DNA of 64,000 nt, taken from NCBI GenBank assembly GCA_963513935.1, contig OY740772.1, positions 8,388,607 to 8,452,606 of the forward strand, read 5' to 3'. Within the stretch, counting starts at the first letter, position 1. The number at the start of each line of letters is the position of its first letter. A program made the position numbers and the translations under genes. Of the stretch, positions 21,956 to 33,774 are shown one piece after another. The notes under the pieces are model-generated. The model worked only from the letters and a program-made list of their open reading frames with translations, was not told the DNA's origin and did no database searches. This DNA is from Aphrophora alni (Eukaryota > Arthropoda > Insecta > Hemiptera > Aphrophoridae).

Positions 21956-22100
21956 ATTGGTTGAAATCGTGATATCACAGAAGAGGGCGGGGCATACAGG
22001 TAGACTGGAGGTTACGCGAGGTATATAAGACGACTACATTGAGGGACTGAACAGGATGTAAACAGTTTTTTAAATTGACGTCATACGAAACGCGTCAAAA
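21956..22100 (+). promoter_or_regulatory. Promoter-like cluster ending in a GAAACGCGTC motif
   Basis: In order: GATTGG (inverted CCAAT, 21956), GGGCGGGG (GC box, about 21986), TATATAAG (about 22022) and, 60 bp on, CGAAACGCGTCAAA (22086). The spacing resembles a compact polymerase II promoter inside an otherwise AT-rich intron. It could be an internal promoter of a retroelement or an alternative PKC promoter, or chance. Confidence 0.3.
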
Positions 22101-23470
22101 GAGATAATATTGGGAATAGCAGAAGAATGTTCAAAGTTTGAAACAGTTTATCATTAACTGTTTCAATTAAATTTTTTATTTGGTGTTTTTTCCAAATTTT
22201 GTAATGGTTTAATAATTACTGCTCCAAAGAACAATCCAATTTTAAATCATAGAAAAAGAAAGAAAAAACTCAGCAGACGGACATCCTTGTTCGTTTGTGT
22301 TTGTTTTCAATTTAAAAATATGTTTTAAAATTCTTTTGTATGACTTGCTTTTACCATTGGTAATACTTCGGTTTTAATTAGGTAATATTTGGTATTTATT
22401 ATTTATTTTCAAAGCCTAGCAGAATATATAAAATATTAATCATATTTTCGTAGATTAATCGTACATATATTTTTGAAATTTATGTATATACTACTTATAA
22501 ATACTACTTATAAATTTATATTTAACGTTTAGTATTTAAAATATAAATCATTATATGTTATTTGTTTTATAATTACTTTCAACACTGAGATTAACTAATT
22601 AATTTACATGAAGTATTTTATAGTGTAAGTAAAAAATCAAAAAAAGTCCATAATTAGTTTAAGTTATGAGTATTTGGGAGTATTTTTTAAATTTCGTTTT
22701 ATATAATCTCGTCCGTTTGTTATTAATTATATACTGTGTGTACAAATACATGGTCTAACCTGTTTTAGCCGATTATAAATGTTTCATTATATTTTTTCTG
22801 CTTCAGATACAACTATAATATACATATATGACAATGTATTTTTATATATAGTTGTAAGTATAATTATAATTTATATGTTGACTATTTAAAGTTTTTGTTT
22901 TAACGAACCAGACAGCTTAAATAAATTGATATAATAAAACTAATAATAAACAGGCACTATGTACTGCCATTTATGTACCTTGTTATTATATTAACAATAT
23001 TAAGATAGTTATTTTGTGTATTTTTGATGATGTTTTTTGTTATGGTGTTTTTGTTAGAGATAGGATTTAATGTGTTTTCAGAAAATAATGTCTACAATTA
23101 GATGAATGTAAGCTACTATAAGGATGAATTGTTTTGTTTACTATAAATGGAATAGGTTGTGTTTTCGAATACAGTTACATTTAATATGCTATTTATATTT
23201 TGTTTAATATTGAAGATAAAAAAAAAAATGAAAAAGCGTTTTATATTAATTTATTCTATTCCGTAAATCTAATTTAAATTTTTTTAGTTGTTTATTAACA
23301 CTTGTCGTTGCTTTAATTACAACTATTCTCGAAACTAGATAAAATGTCTTAACGAGCAATTTGTCTCTGTTAAAATAATAAAACTAAACAAGATATAGGC
23401 CTACTGAGTTCACCCAATGGTGTCTTTAGATTAGCCTCATTGTGCACAACACACATACTTTATGCTAGCT
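22100..23470. other. Very AT-rich intronic DNA, nothing recognised
   Basis: No coding or repeat feature supported. Confidence 0.55.
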
Positions 23471-23477
23471 TGAAAGG

Positions 23478-24360
23478 TAGACCTCTTGAGCCTTCTTACT
23501 ATCACACCTTTTCAGACCTCTCGAGCCATTTTACTATCCCACAATCCCACATTTCCAGACCTTTCGAGTCTTCTTATTATCCGACATTTCAGACCTCACG
23601 AGCCTTCATACTATCCTACATTGTCAGACAACTCAAGCCTTCTCACAATGCCACCATTTTCAGACCACTCGAGTATTTTTACTATCCTACATTTTCAGAC
23701 CTCTTGAGCCTTCTTACTAAATCACATTTTCAGACCTCTCAAGCATTTTTACTATCCCAAATTTTCAGACCTCTCGAGCCTTCTTACTAGCCCATATTTT
23801 CAGACCTCACGAGCCTTCTTACTAACATACATTTTAAGACCCCTCGAGCCTTCCTACTATCACACCTTTTCAGACCTCTCGAGCCTTTTTACTATCCCAC
23901 ATTTCCAGACCTCTCGAGTCTTCTTATTATCCGACATTTCAGACCTCACGAGCCTTCATACTATCCTACATTGTCAGACCACTCAAGCCTTCTCACAATG
24001 CCACCATTTTCAGACCACTCGAACATTTTTACTATCCTACATTTTCAGACCTCTTGAGCCTTCTTACTATCACACATTTTCAGACTTCTTGAACCTTCTT
24101 ACTATCCCCACATATTCAGACCTCTTGAGCCTTCTTACTATCACACATTTTCAGACTTCTTGAACCTTCTTACTATCCCCACATATTCAGACCTCTTGAA
24201 CCTTCTACTATCTATCATTTTCAGACCTCGCCCCTCTTACTATCCAACATTATCAGACCTTTCGAGCCTTCGTATTATCCCACTTTTTCTAAATTTCGTG
24301 CATTCTTACTGTCCCACATTTACAGAACTCTCGAGCCTTTTTACTATCCCACATTTTAAA
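23478..24360. repeat. Minisatellite, 35-bp unit, about 25 copies, with higher-order structure
   Basis: Consensus CAGACCTCTCGAGCCTTCTT then ACTATCCCACATTTT. A block starting CACACCTTTTCAGACCTCTC at 23503 recurs at 23861 (period about 358 bp, ten units) with the same variant order. A 70-bp dimer is duplicated near 24069-24190. Apparent open frames here are by-products of the repeat. Confidence 0.96.
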
Positions 24361-24679
24361 ATTATTCGAAAACAGTAACTTCTTTCATTTATCTAATGTA
24401 TTTGACCTTTTCTAATGGAACTTTGACTCATTTTATCATTTTAACCAATAATTGGCAAACATTTAAACTGGTGGAAGTAATGATTTTTTTTTTTCCTAGT
24501 ATGGCGATTAGCTCTAAATTTTCTTTATTTTAAAATTTCATACAATACAATGTAAAGATTTTTAAAATGAGCGGTCCGAAAATGGTCGTAGGTTAAACCG
24601 TAGCTTCACAACTCTAAAATAAAAATATCGCTTAGAAATTGAAATTCAACTTTCCCACATTTCACTGAACATGTAGATT

Positions 24680-24698
24680 TCATCAGGACTAGTTTCGG
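24680..24698 (-). ncRNA. Hammerhead-like core, permuted order
   Basis: The minus strand reads CCGAAACTAGTCCTGATGA, that is GAA, palindrome ACTAGT, C, then immediately CTGATGA. The two conserved boxes are present in circularly permuted order, as when tandem ribozyme-bearing units are joined. No stem II was identified. Confidence 0.3.
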
Positions 24699-24699
24699 A

Positions 24700-25790
24700 C
24701 AACCAGGGGTTTCGTTATCTCAAGTAATTGACTGGAAAACGGATTGAATGACTCTATTGTTCCATCATGCCACCGTTACCTCAACTCGGTCGTTTCATTT
24801 CTCAAAGGGAACGAAATGTCTTTAGGGTTATGGTTCCCCTCTCGCTTCCATTCGTATGGATTAAGGCAGTCAGTATTATAAGGTGCGACATTTTCTGACC
24901 CTCCCAAGCTCAGAGGGTAATATATTTTGCTTTGAAAACAATATTTCTTTTATATCAGAATGAATGTTACGTTTATTTGTTATATATACAGTGTGTCTCA
25001 AAAGTCTACATCACGTTTGATTTATTGAGTTTTAAAATATGAGATTTTTGAAATGTTTGATTGCTAATCTGAAACATACTTTTGACATGTTAGATAATCC
25101 CCTCAATCTCGTTTTTTGGCAATATTTTGATTGTAACTTCTTGTTAGACATCACATCAACCGTGCATTTAAAAGACAAGAAGAGTCATATTTGAATAATT
25201 ATTCAATATCAAAAATTGTAAAAATTTTAAAAGTTTAAAAAAAGAATTTAGTTTGAGTATATGTTTTATTTGTGGTGTTAATTTCATAGACATTTCGTGG
25301 TAACAAATAGTTTATTTTGACATTCTTCTATGCAATGAGCAATGAACATAATGGGTATTCTATGCAATGGATATATTGGGTGTTCCAAAAGTATTTGAAC
25401 ATTCCATAATTTTCGGATTGAAATTTCCAATAAAACTGTAACTTTATTTATTTATTTTTTTAAATTTGCAGCATTGATTTTTTTCTAATTTCCTGTGTGA
25501 ATGAGTGTGGATGTGTGGAGTGTGGAGTGTGGATGTGGTTGCATAGCTGCGTATTGTAACTGATGCTAAAAAACGTAAGGAAGTACTGTATATTATTATC
25601 AATTGCCGTCGCTAAGCATTAGTTTCCGGTACTGATTCCAGGCGCAGAAAGCAAATAGCATTACATCAGTGTGTTGCAAATTTGCATATAGATTCCGGCG
25701 CTCCGGCTAACACATCACTGAGTAAATGTTTGTCATATTTTGTTCGTTTTTTACCATTTAAGGATGAATTGAACCACAGGGATAAAACTC
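24700..25790. other. Intronic DNA with possible transposon termini
   Basis: CAGTGTGTCTCAAAAGTCTA (24991) and TGGGTGTTCCAAAAGTATTT (25378) resemble terminal sequences of insect Tc1/mariner-type elements but have no coding sequence nearby. 25494-25543 is a TGTGGA-rich simple repeat. Nothing else recognised. Confidence 0.35.
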
Positions 25791-25829
25791 CAAAACGATG
25801 CACCACTCCATAGAAACACACTTAATATA

Positions 25830-26215
25830 TTACTTTGTCAAACTTAATTTTAATTACCACATATTTGTTCAATAATAATTTTGCGTTCTTTTACTTTTGA
25901 TTTAAATATTTCCATATTTTGTAATATTTTTAATCTTTTTCCGTTTTCTTCGTAATTTAAAACTTTCATAGATTCTTTCATTTCTCTAGGTGTATACCCT
26001 TCTCTTATTAAATGTGTGGCATATTTAAAAGACTTTATAAATATGTTCGTTGAAATTTTCGAACTTTCTAGTTTTAAATTTTCGCCCTGTCTGTCCGATA
26101 TAAGTTGGATTACAATTACATTTTATTTCGTATACTCCATTTTTATTATATTTATCTTTTGTCATAATGTTATTTTTTAATTTGTTCCTAACAGTGTTTT
26201 TAATTGCCATATCTA
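25830..26215 (-). pseudogene. Penelope-like element, GIY-YIG endonuclease relic
   Basis: A minus-strand frame reads NKNGVYEIKCNCNPTYIGQT then GRKFKTR, which is the GIY-YIG catalytic region with the Cys residues typical of Penelope-like retroelements. After a frame disturbance around EHIYKVF it continues KYATHLIREGYTPREMKES and NYEENGKRLKILQNMEIFKS, matching the family's C-terminal pattern. The reverse-transcriptase part expected upstream (at higher coordinates) is absent, so this is a 5'-truncated fragment of roughly 130 codons. It is antisense to PKC. Penelope-like elements are the known hosts of minimal hammerhead ribozymes, which links it to the motifs elsewhere in the window. Confidence 0.8.
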
Positions 26216-27570
26216 TGTTTATGTCTTATTTCATTGAAAAATATCTAAATGTATATATTTTTTCTCCGTAAATGTAAACTTAGTCCACAACTTTTTTCTC
26301 CTTTTTTTGAGATAAAAATGATATACACAATTTAAAAATAATAATTCCAGACGTAAGTCACTACACATTTTTAACGTAATTAAATTGCTTTACCAATTTG
26401 AAAAGAATTTAAAACGCTTCATTTCAAATTTAATAAACTAAATTAATCACCCAAATATATTACTACAAAACCCAATATACGTATCGCTATGTACATTCCA
26501 TTAATTTAACTTAGCAAATGTATGTTCAACTCAACAATCGGGCGAAGAAGAGAGTAGGGGGGGAGGGGGTCAGAAAATCAATGATGAGGGATGCAGCCTC
26601 CCCAAGCACATTGTTGTGGTTTATATTTTAAGGTACGGCGAGGTTTTTCAATCACTGGTCGTCAGCCAAGCGTTCAGTGTGTTTACAAATTTATTTAGTG
26701 ACATTCCGAGTTTTTATATTTGTTTTGGTTTTACAGAATCGTCAAAACAGTTATCATTTATTGTGAATATACGCATACTCATATACACATATCTAATTTT
26801 CGTTTCATTTTTATAATTCAACGAACTTATTTTATGGGATACAATTAGTAAAAACTTAATTAAACAATTTAAAACGTGTGAACTGGGATGTAATAATAGT
26901 CAAAAATTAAATCATATGGAAGTACGCAAATACAAATTTGCAGTAAATAATAACATAAAAAATAATATTAAAACGTTAAAACACCCCAAAACATTATATT
27001 TCAAAACAATACACAATTATAAAACAATAAACGGAGTGAGTTTTAAGTCACTTCTCTATCTCAAAAGGTTCATCCTATCGAAAATGGCGGAGTCTTACAG
27101 TTAGTTTACAAAAGAGTGTACGTGCTAAAATCGCTTTTTACGTCCCTAATTTTTGAAAAGATTACTACAAAATATTTTCCTCCAAGCTGGTAGACACCCG
27201 AAAGAACTGTCGTTTGTGGTGTACACAAATATTTAGGAGATAACCGGATGTCGAAGATCTAAAACTTTTAATAAGGAGAGAGTCATGTTGTGTCGTTTAA
27301 CACCGCCTCTATACGCTAAATAAGATAGTGCAATTGGAATTAAAAAAGGATGAGTTGTTAATTTATTTTCTACAAAATATTTAGTCCCATTACTTTCATT
27401 TTAACAACGTTTCCAGTTATGATATTTTAAATTGTTTTCCAATTTTAAAACATGGGGGGAAAATGGAAATTAGAACTTTTACTTGCGTTATTAAGCATTT
27501 TATTGAGAGATAGTCTAATAACTTTAAGAACTAAATACATTGATTGTTATGTTGCAGTTTATTAAAGTAG
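26216..27570. other. Intronic DNA, nothing recognised
   Basis: Only a G-rich run (AGTAGGGGGGGAGGGGGT, about 26554-26571) stands out. Short open stretches (26616-26816, 26916-27104) are AT-rich with no motif. Confidence 0.5.
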
Positions 27571-27679
27571 ATGTGCTGGTACAAAGCTGTTCTAGCACGT
27601 ATTTTGTATTTTTTTGTAAACACTAAAACCCCGTCATTTTCGATTGGATGGATCTTTTGAGATCCGGTTTGCGGTATTG

Positions 27680-27860
27680 TGCTCTACTATGAAAATTTAG
27701 AGCTGATTGCAATATTAAAAAAATGCATGATGATATTAAAAATTGGCAATAACTTTTTAACTCACACATCCTGGATGGTTACCTTTTAAAGTTTCTTTGC
27801 AACTCTTATACTTATCGAACTAAACAGCGGTCACTCATGTTTCAACAATCTTGTATAAAT
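27680..27860 (+). repeat. Dispersed repeat family D, copy 1
   Basis: ATGAAAATTTAGAGCT, CCTTTTAAAGTTT, ATACTTATCGAACTAAACAG and CGGTCACTCATGTTTCAA align with 43870-44045. Confidence 0.7.
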
Positions 27861-28079
27861 ATGTAATGACTCTATCTAAACAATGTAACTAAATAGCAAG
27901 AAATTACAACCAATTACATCAAAGCTAAGCAATTATTGCGCACGAATAATTACACAGAACAGAAGAGAATGAGAGTTGTCTAAGGCTTTGTTTTAAAGTC
28001 GTATAATTTTGGAAACTTTTTATACTTCGAAGAAACTCATTATCAAATGCAGCACTTGATTTCCTTTTGTTGGTTACAG

Positions 28080-28325
28080 TCTAATATTCTTTTGGTCTTC
28101 TTCGCCTTAAAAAAAATAATTAAAAAATTTAATCCCCTGGCCATCGAATAGTATCCGGGTCTGAAGAGAACAAGAGATGAACAAGAAAGACCTGATAGGA
28201 ATTCTGGTAAAGAGGAATATACCCCAAGATTATGTAGGAAAAAAGCTTAGTTCCAGCTGAGGGTCCCTCAGGTTTGTCACGCACGTACTCACTATTGGTC
28301 AGACCCTGAGGGAATGTACGAATTT
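28080..28325 (+). repeat. Dispersed repeat family C, single copy without AACCT array
   Basis: GGGTCTGAAGAGAACAAGAG, AGAAAGACCTGATAGGAATT, CCAGCTGAGGGTCCCTCAGG and GTCAGACCCTGAGGG match the blocks flanking the AACCT arrays at 5.9-6.9 kb. Confidence 0.75.
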
Positions 28326-28936
28326 AACTTCTGCTGTCTATTACGTTGATAAGAAGCTTGTCTGATGTTGAATTTGAGTTTAGCTTATTATGGACATGAC
28401 CCACTTAAATTTGCAATAGAGTAACACTTTATATTCTAAAGGAATGCCCCAAGTATATTTATAAAATAAAGTGAAAGAAAAACAAACTCCCAAAAGCAAT
28501 TTTACTAGTTTGTGTTATTTTCAGTCCTGCTATGAATAGCTTTTTTTGCAGCACAAATACACTTTGCATAAATATACCCTGATGAGTTTTCCTAAATAAA
28601 AATTACGTAGTTGAAATGAAGATACGAAAGTTCGTAATAAGCTGTTAAAAGAATTATTGTATTGTAAAACTATTTAAAAAATTTTCAGTGCAAAAATTCA
28701 TAAAGCTATGTTACTAATAAAAGTGTTTATTTAATCCCATGTGTCATAAATGTCTTAATTTCAGGTATTGACATTGGTATTAGAAATTAGTAGACGCAAA
28801 ACTGTTATTATTCACGTACATTTTCAACTAGCATTTGGTGTGTGATTTGGGCTATTGTATGATAAAATATGTGTACTTACATATGTATATGTAAACTGAG
28901 TGTTTCTGTAATGCGTGGAGATAATTCAGAGGGTGG

Positions 28937-29760
28937 TTTTTTGTGTCGAAATAAAGAAAAAAGGTTCCTATGAACATATGTACAGAATCACTTCTTTTTT
29001 TTTACTTAAATATCCCTAAAACAGCTTAACCGATTGAGTTGAATTTTTGAAACGTGCTCAAGAATATAAAAATCTATTTAAGAAAAGAATAAACTACTTC
29101 CAATTATCAGTTTCAAAATGGCGACCATTAAAACATTTTTAATGAAAATAATTCAAAAACAGTAAATTTTTGTCGCCCGTTTTTATTTTATATCGAATGG
29201 TACAACTGTCAAAACTAGCGAATAAAGGAAAAACAGTAAAACAGCTTCCATTAGTTTCATATTATATCAACACATCGGTCGTTCAAAATCTTCAATTAAT
29301 TTCATTAAATTCACAACAATGGATAACAATCAGCTGATTTTTCTTGAGTTTAAATATGATTTAGATATGATATTTATATCCACTACTGCTCTCAGCAATG
29401 GACACTAATGGCGCTGTTTTACTGTTACCCTTTATTCGATAGTTTTGACAGTTTTGACATATGGACATTAAACCAGCTACTAATTTTACCCGTGACGTTT
29501 TTTTTTTTATAAAAAACGGGTATTGATTTATTTTTATTTAAAATGTTTATATCGGCGCCATTTTAAAATGGATTGTTACAAGTTTATTATTTTTATAAAA
29601 CTAGATCTTTTCATTATTGAGTACCTTGTGAAATTTGAACTCAATCGGTTAAACCGTCCTTCAAAAATAAATTGAAATAAAAATGGCCGATACTTGGTAA
29701 AAGAAGCGTTACCAGACATATGTTTATGAGAACTTTTTTCTTTATTTCGACCCATATAAA
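28937..29760. mobile_element. Long palindromic (foldback) element, about 820 bp
   Basis: Arms of about 400 bp. Pairs include GTGTCGAAATAAAGAAAAAA with TTTTTTCTTTATTTCGACC; GCTTAACCGATTGAGTTGAA with TTGAACTCAATCGGTTAAAC; and TGTCAAAACTAGCGAATAAA with TTTATTCGATAGTTTTGACA. The centre is near 29330. No coding sequence. It shares arm sequence with 31585-31935. Confidence 0.88.
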
Positions 29761-29852
29761 TAAATATTGATCTTGAATTGTGAGATAATATTAGATAGGA
29801 AAAACTCGAACACAAGATCTCACAAAAATTACGTTTACCTAATTAAACTTGT

Positions 29853-29856
<4 letters not shown>

Positions 29857-29942
<86 letters not shown>
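29857..29942. repeat. (TA)n microsatellite, about 43 units
   Basis: Uninterrupted TA for 86 bp. Confidence 0.98.
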
Positions 29943-29946
<4 letters not shown>

Positions 29947-29949
29947 ATA

Positions 29950-30780
29950 TATATCCAAAGGGTAGTGAATGAATGAACCTATAATGTTCACGTACAGTTT
30001 TCCACATATTTAAATTAAAGTCTTGTTTTGTCGATAAAAAAGAAAATATTTAATCTCTTGTAAATATTGTAAAGCTACCGGTAATGGTTTTCTATATATT
30101 TGAAAGTACAAATTTTGAACAGCTTCAATTTTTTAAATGTTTAAAGTAAAGTTTAGGACATGTGGACATAACAGTTTATAAAATACGTACATCGAATCAG
30201 TATTATCTATTTTCCAAACTATAAATTTGCTGGGAAAAAATATAAACACAAAAAACGAATCGCTTGTTTTTTTCTGGGATATGTTTAAAGAAACTTTTTT
30301 ACTTTCGTTTATTCACATTTTCGCAGAGAATTAATTTCAGGGAATTCTGTGCATATAGTGATTCAAAACACGTACCAAATTTGTTCTATGCGGCAGAATG
30401 CTTGGTGTGTGGTAGCGGCATTTCAATCAGAAACAGAATTAACTAATAATCGGATTTATGAATAAATTTGAGTTATTTGTCGATTTTTATTTTACTGATT
30501 CCAATAATTAAATAATTTACAACAGCTTCAAAGTACTACAGTATCAAAGCAAAACAATGCAATAGATCACAAGTTCAAACACCTACGCAGTGACCTTTGA
30601 CAAGGTTATATGTTACCATTTATACTTGTATTGGTTGTTTTATCAGAGAATTGTTTCAACAGAGAGAATTCGTTGAAAGTTTATTCATGCAGATTAATAG
30701 AATTATTTAGTTTTCATTTAAAGACGTGATTTTTGATTCTTGATAGTGTAACTGAACAGCGAAGGTGCTTATTTCTCTCC
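29950..30780. other. Intronic DNA, nothing recognised
   Basis: AT-rich, no supported feature. Confidence 0.5.
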
Positions 30781-30789
30781 CGAACGTAA

Positions 30790-31315
30790 ATTTATGGTTT
30801 AATACACCTCAAAATCTTTAGCAAGACTCTTAAACTCCATGAATTTCGAAATCTTCTTAAGAGAGATTGTTTGTCCAAGAGTCTCAGTTCTTTTCCAATC
30901 GAGGCATTTACATTCGAAGGTAATATTGCTCTGAAGATTACCCTTGTAGGCCAAATATACTGCACAGAAACTCTCCAGTGAATACGCCCATACTGTGCAT
31001 ATATATTTTCCAAGTGGCAATGTCCTCTAACGGACCCTATCACTTTCCTTAGACAGGACATTAAGTGAGAGGACTATCCTCCAACTTCTCTCGTGCTTTT
31101 TAAGATTCCAAGTACTGATGACTTCCAATGCAATGAAAGTTTCAGATCTTTTGAGTTTTGTAACTGACGCTTTTTTATCCAGCACGTCTGTATATTCATT
31201 CCCACTGAGCTCAGCATGTCAACGAATCCAGAAAAGAGCAAACCTTACAGCTCTTGGTAAGCCTTGACTTCCCCCACAATCCGTCTCCAATCTCTGAGTG
31301 CAAACTCTTCTCCTT
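30790..31315 (-). pseudogene. Non-LTR retroelement 3' relics: RNase H-like tail and an RT C-terminal fragment
   Basis: On the minus strand 31240-31310 reads EEFALRDWRRIVGEVKAYQE, the pattern that ends many RTE-like reverse transcriptases. Just downstream another frame gives WIR, a stop, HAELSGNEYTDVLDKKAS, which matches the last RNase H motif (W-x2-S-H-x-G-x2-GNE-x2-AD) with the Ser codon changed to TGA. Further on, VRGHCHLENIYAQY resembles the GHG-containing region after RNase H. The fragment is frame-broken and antisense to PKC. It may be one element or two nested fragments. Confidence 0.55.
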
Positions 31316-31584
31316 TATCATTTAATTTTCATAGTATTAAGGTTTAAATCTTTCTTCTTGTGCAGTGAAACACCTATCTCAGTATTCTTTTTGTCATTCG
31401 ATTTTCCGCCATTCTTCCCACGTATCCCAACCATTTTATTTACAAATCAGACTCTATCCTGATCTTCAATTAACTCTCCCAGCTCTGTATTATATCTCAT
31501 TCTCCAGTCGGCAATCCGTTCAAACGGGTCCATACATTACTGAGTATGCTTCGTTTTGAGAGAATTTTCATCTGTATAAAGTAG

Positions 31585-31935
31585 AAATTATTCACAGGAA
31601 AAAACAAATACTCATATTCCAACTTTCTATTAAGACACCTTAACCGATTGAGTTGAAATTAAGTACAGTACTCATAATTGTAAGGACCTAGTTTGACTAA
31701 AATAACCAACTAGTTCCAATAATCCCTTTCAAAATGGCGCCATTTAAATATTTCAAACGAGAATAACTCATTTCAAGTTATTTTCATTTAACATTTTTAA
31801 ATGAAACAGATTATTGAAACAAGTTTAGATTTTTTTTCAAAATAGGTCTTTCTATTTATGAGTAACGTGCAAAATTTCAACTCAATCGGTTAAGCCGTTC
31901 TAGATATATACATTATTTAGTAAAAAAAAAAAACG
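31585..31935. mobile_element. Small palindromic element related to 28937-29760
   Basis: AACCGATTGAGTTGAAATT (left) pairs with AAATTTCAACTCAATCGGTT (right). Inner blocks TTCCAATAATCC and GATTATTGAAAC also pair, and a perfect AATGGCGCCATT lies near the centre. It shares sequence with the larger palindrome. Confidence 0.8.
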
Positions 31936-31939
31936 AATA

Positions 31940-33185
31940 CAGAAACATCCACAACAAAAATTAATTTCATCGTATTATGCAGGAGTGCAATAGTATTATA
32001 TTTCTAACAAAGAACACTGTCTGAATAAAAATGAACTGAAGTATATAAACGTGAAATTAGATATTTCCTGCATCAAATAACAACAGGTAACCAAATCTAT
32101 TAGAGTGGTTATTCCACTAATGGGACATAGTGTAGGCCACGCGTATGCATACGTTGCAGTAGATCATCTGTTCTGCTCAGCTGATTCGATCGAAACCTTA
32201 TTTCATTGCATAATTCCATTTTATATTCCGTCAGTCCGTGCTCGTAGTAAAACGGTATTGCTTTGGCGTTTAGATAGACATATTGAATTGGAAAAACATG
32301 TGGATTATGAATGTTTTAACTATTTCATATTCTATGGAATTTTTGTTTCAAAATTAGGAAGCAGTTTGTAAACCTGCAGATATCTTAGATCCCTCATTTT
32401 ATATTAGGGGGATACGTTTATTATTTTCTCAAATCGGAATATAAAGTAATGTAATTTGGTACAAAATTGAGTACGTTTTGAGCTCCCCTTTATCCCAAAA
32501 CCGTTTTTTGGAACTATGATTACAGTCTGGCGTTTATTGTATGTGTTGTGTTCTACTGCCAAAACGTGTAAAACGATTTTAATCAAATACGTTATGTGAG
32601 CATATTTTGGACATATCTTGTAAAGTGTTTTTTTAAATATATATTACATATTATATTTTAACTAAACATTTACGGGTGGCTACCATAAGCATATTAAGAT
32701 GTTCTCAAAATCGGTAAGTCGATTATGATCGATTTTGCTCAAGTGTACTAAGGACTCCTACAAAACTTATGTTTTGCCATCTCTTCAAAAATGTTGAGTT
32801 TTAATTTATTCGTAAAAATCAACCACAGGCTGCTATAAAAGACAATATTTCATATAATCGGCTCTATAGATCGCGTTAAAATTATATCGAAATATTTTAA
32901 TTAATAATTCAAACTTGTGTGCAAAAAATACTACATGTTCACTGTAGAAAAGATGGAAGGGAGAAATCTGAGACTGTTTTGACTCAGTCTCCTTTAAGAG
33001 AGGTTTGTAAAAACGGAAAATGCTTTTATGCACCATAAGGATAACCAGGATTCACGACCTTTCGGTATTGCCAAGGCAAAGTGCACTTGTTACAGTTTCC
33101 ATATTGATTCAGTCTACTTGTGTTCATGGCCTATCTGTTTGTCACTAGTCTTGATAAACTTGTCCTATCTGTAACAAATCTGTAG
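31940..33185. other. Intronic DNA with an unidentified 88-codon open frame
   Basis: The frame at 32105-32371 is less AT-rich than its surroundings but has no motif I recognise, no splice context and no neighbour suggesting a function. The rest is unrecognised. Confidence 0.4.
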
Positions 33186-33189
33186 TTCA

Positions 33190-33770
33190 TCCATTGCTGC
33201 TTTTTTTTTTTGTTATGAGACTGTCTTACCAAGCCAAGTTACAATGTACCAATTCTCCTCGGAATGTTTTCCATCGGGATCTCTCCATCGATGTCTTCAG
33301 TCTTAGTCGGTTCTCGCTCTGTCGTAGATGTAGAAGCCGACGATACTGTGAATGCAGGCTGGGCTTACAGTGTTCCCCATTCTTTAGAGATGTATCTGTA
33401 TACTGACAGTAGCTATATCAAGTGAAAGTTGGCGTTTAGTCGTATTGGCTAGGTTTAAATGTGCCTACCAGTTCATCACATTTTTCTTCATCTAGTTACC
33501 CCCCCCCCCCCTTGTCGTTGAGTTACCGTTGTAAATCTCACTTCTCTTCTGGTTAGCTGTTTCTCCGGTTTATCCTTCTTCTCACTGGGCATTCTCCTTT
33601 CATGCGCCAACAGAGAAACGAGGATGTCACAGTGCAGTAGACGGACTACACTCGTAGAACCTACACCATCCTCCTCCTGAACTTCTCAAGTCTATGGGAG
33701 TTAGTTCAAATCTCAGCTCTGTTCTGCATGATTGAGAAATTTAGCTACATATAAAGTCTACTCATAGGGG
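33190..33770 (+). pseudogene. Possible non-LTR RNase H relic, strongly decayed
   Basis: A G+C-richer block. One + frame reads VYTDSSYIK, stop, KLAFSR, resembling the first RNase H motif (YTDGSKxxGKVGFG). 130 bases on, LLLTGHSPFMRQQRNEDVTV resembles the LTGH motif downstream of RNase H in Jockey/R1-type elements. Several stops and a C13 homopolymer (33499-33511) interrupt it. The assignment is tentative. Confidence 0.35.
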
Positions 33771-33774
33771 TTAC

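Noticed and set aside
23440..24378. Open frames of up to 116 codons rich in repeating Ser/Leu/Pro
   Set aside because: They are frames through the 35-bp minisatellite; 35 is not a multiple of 3, so the protein pattern shifts with every unit.
32105..32371. 88-codon open frame considered as a nested gene
   Set aside because: No motif, no promoter, splice or poly-A context, and length within chance expectation for this composition.
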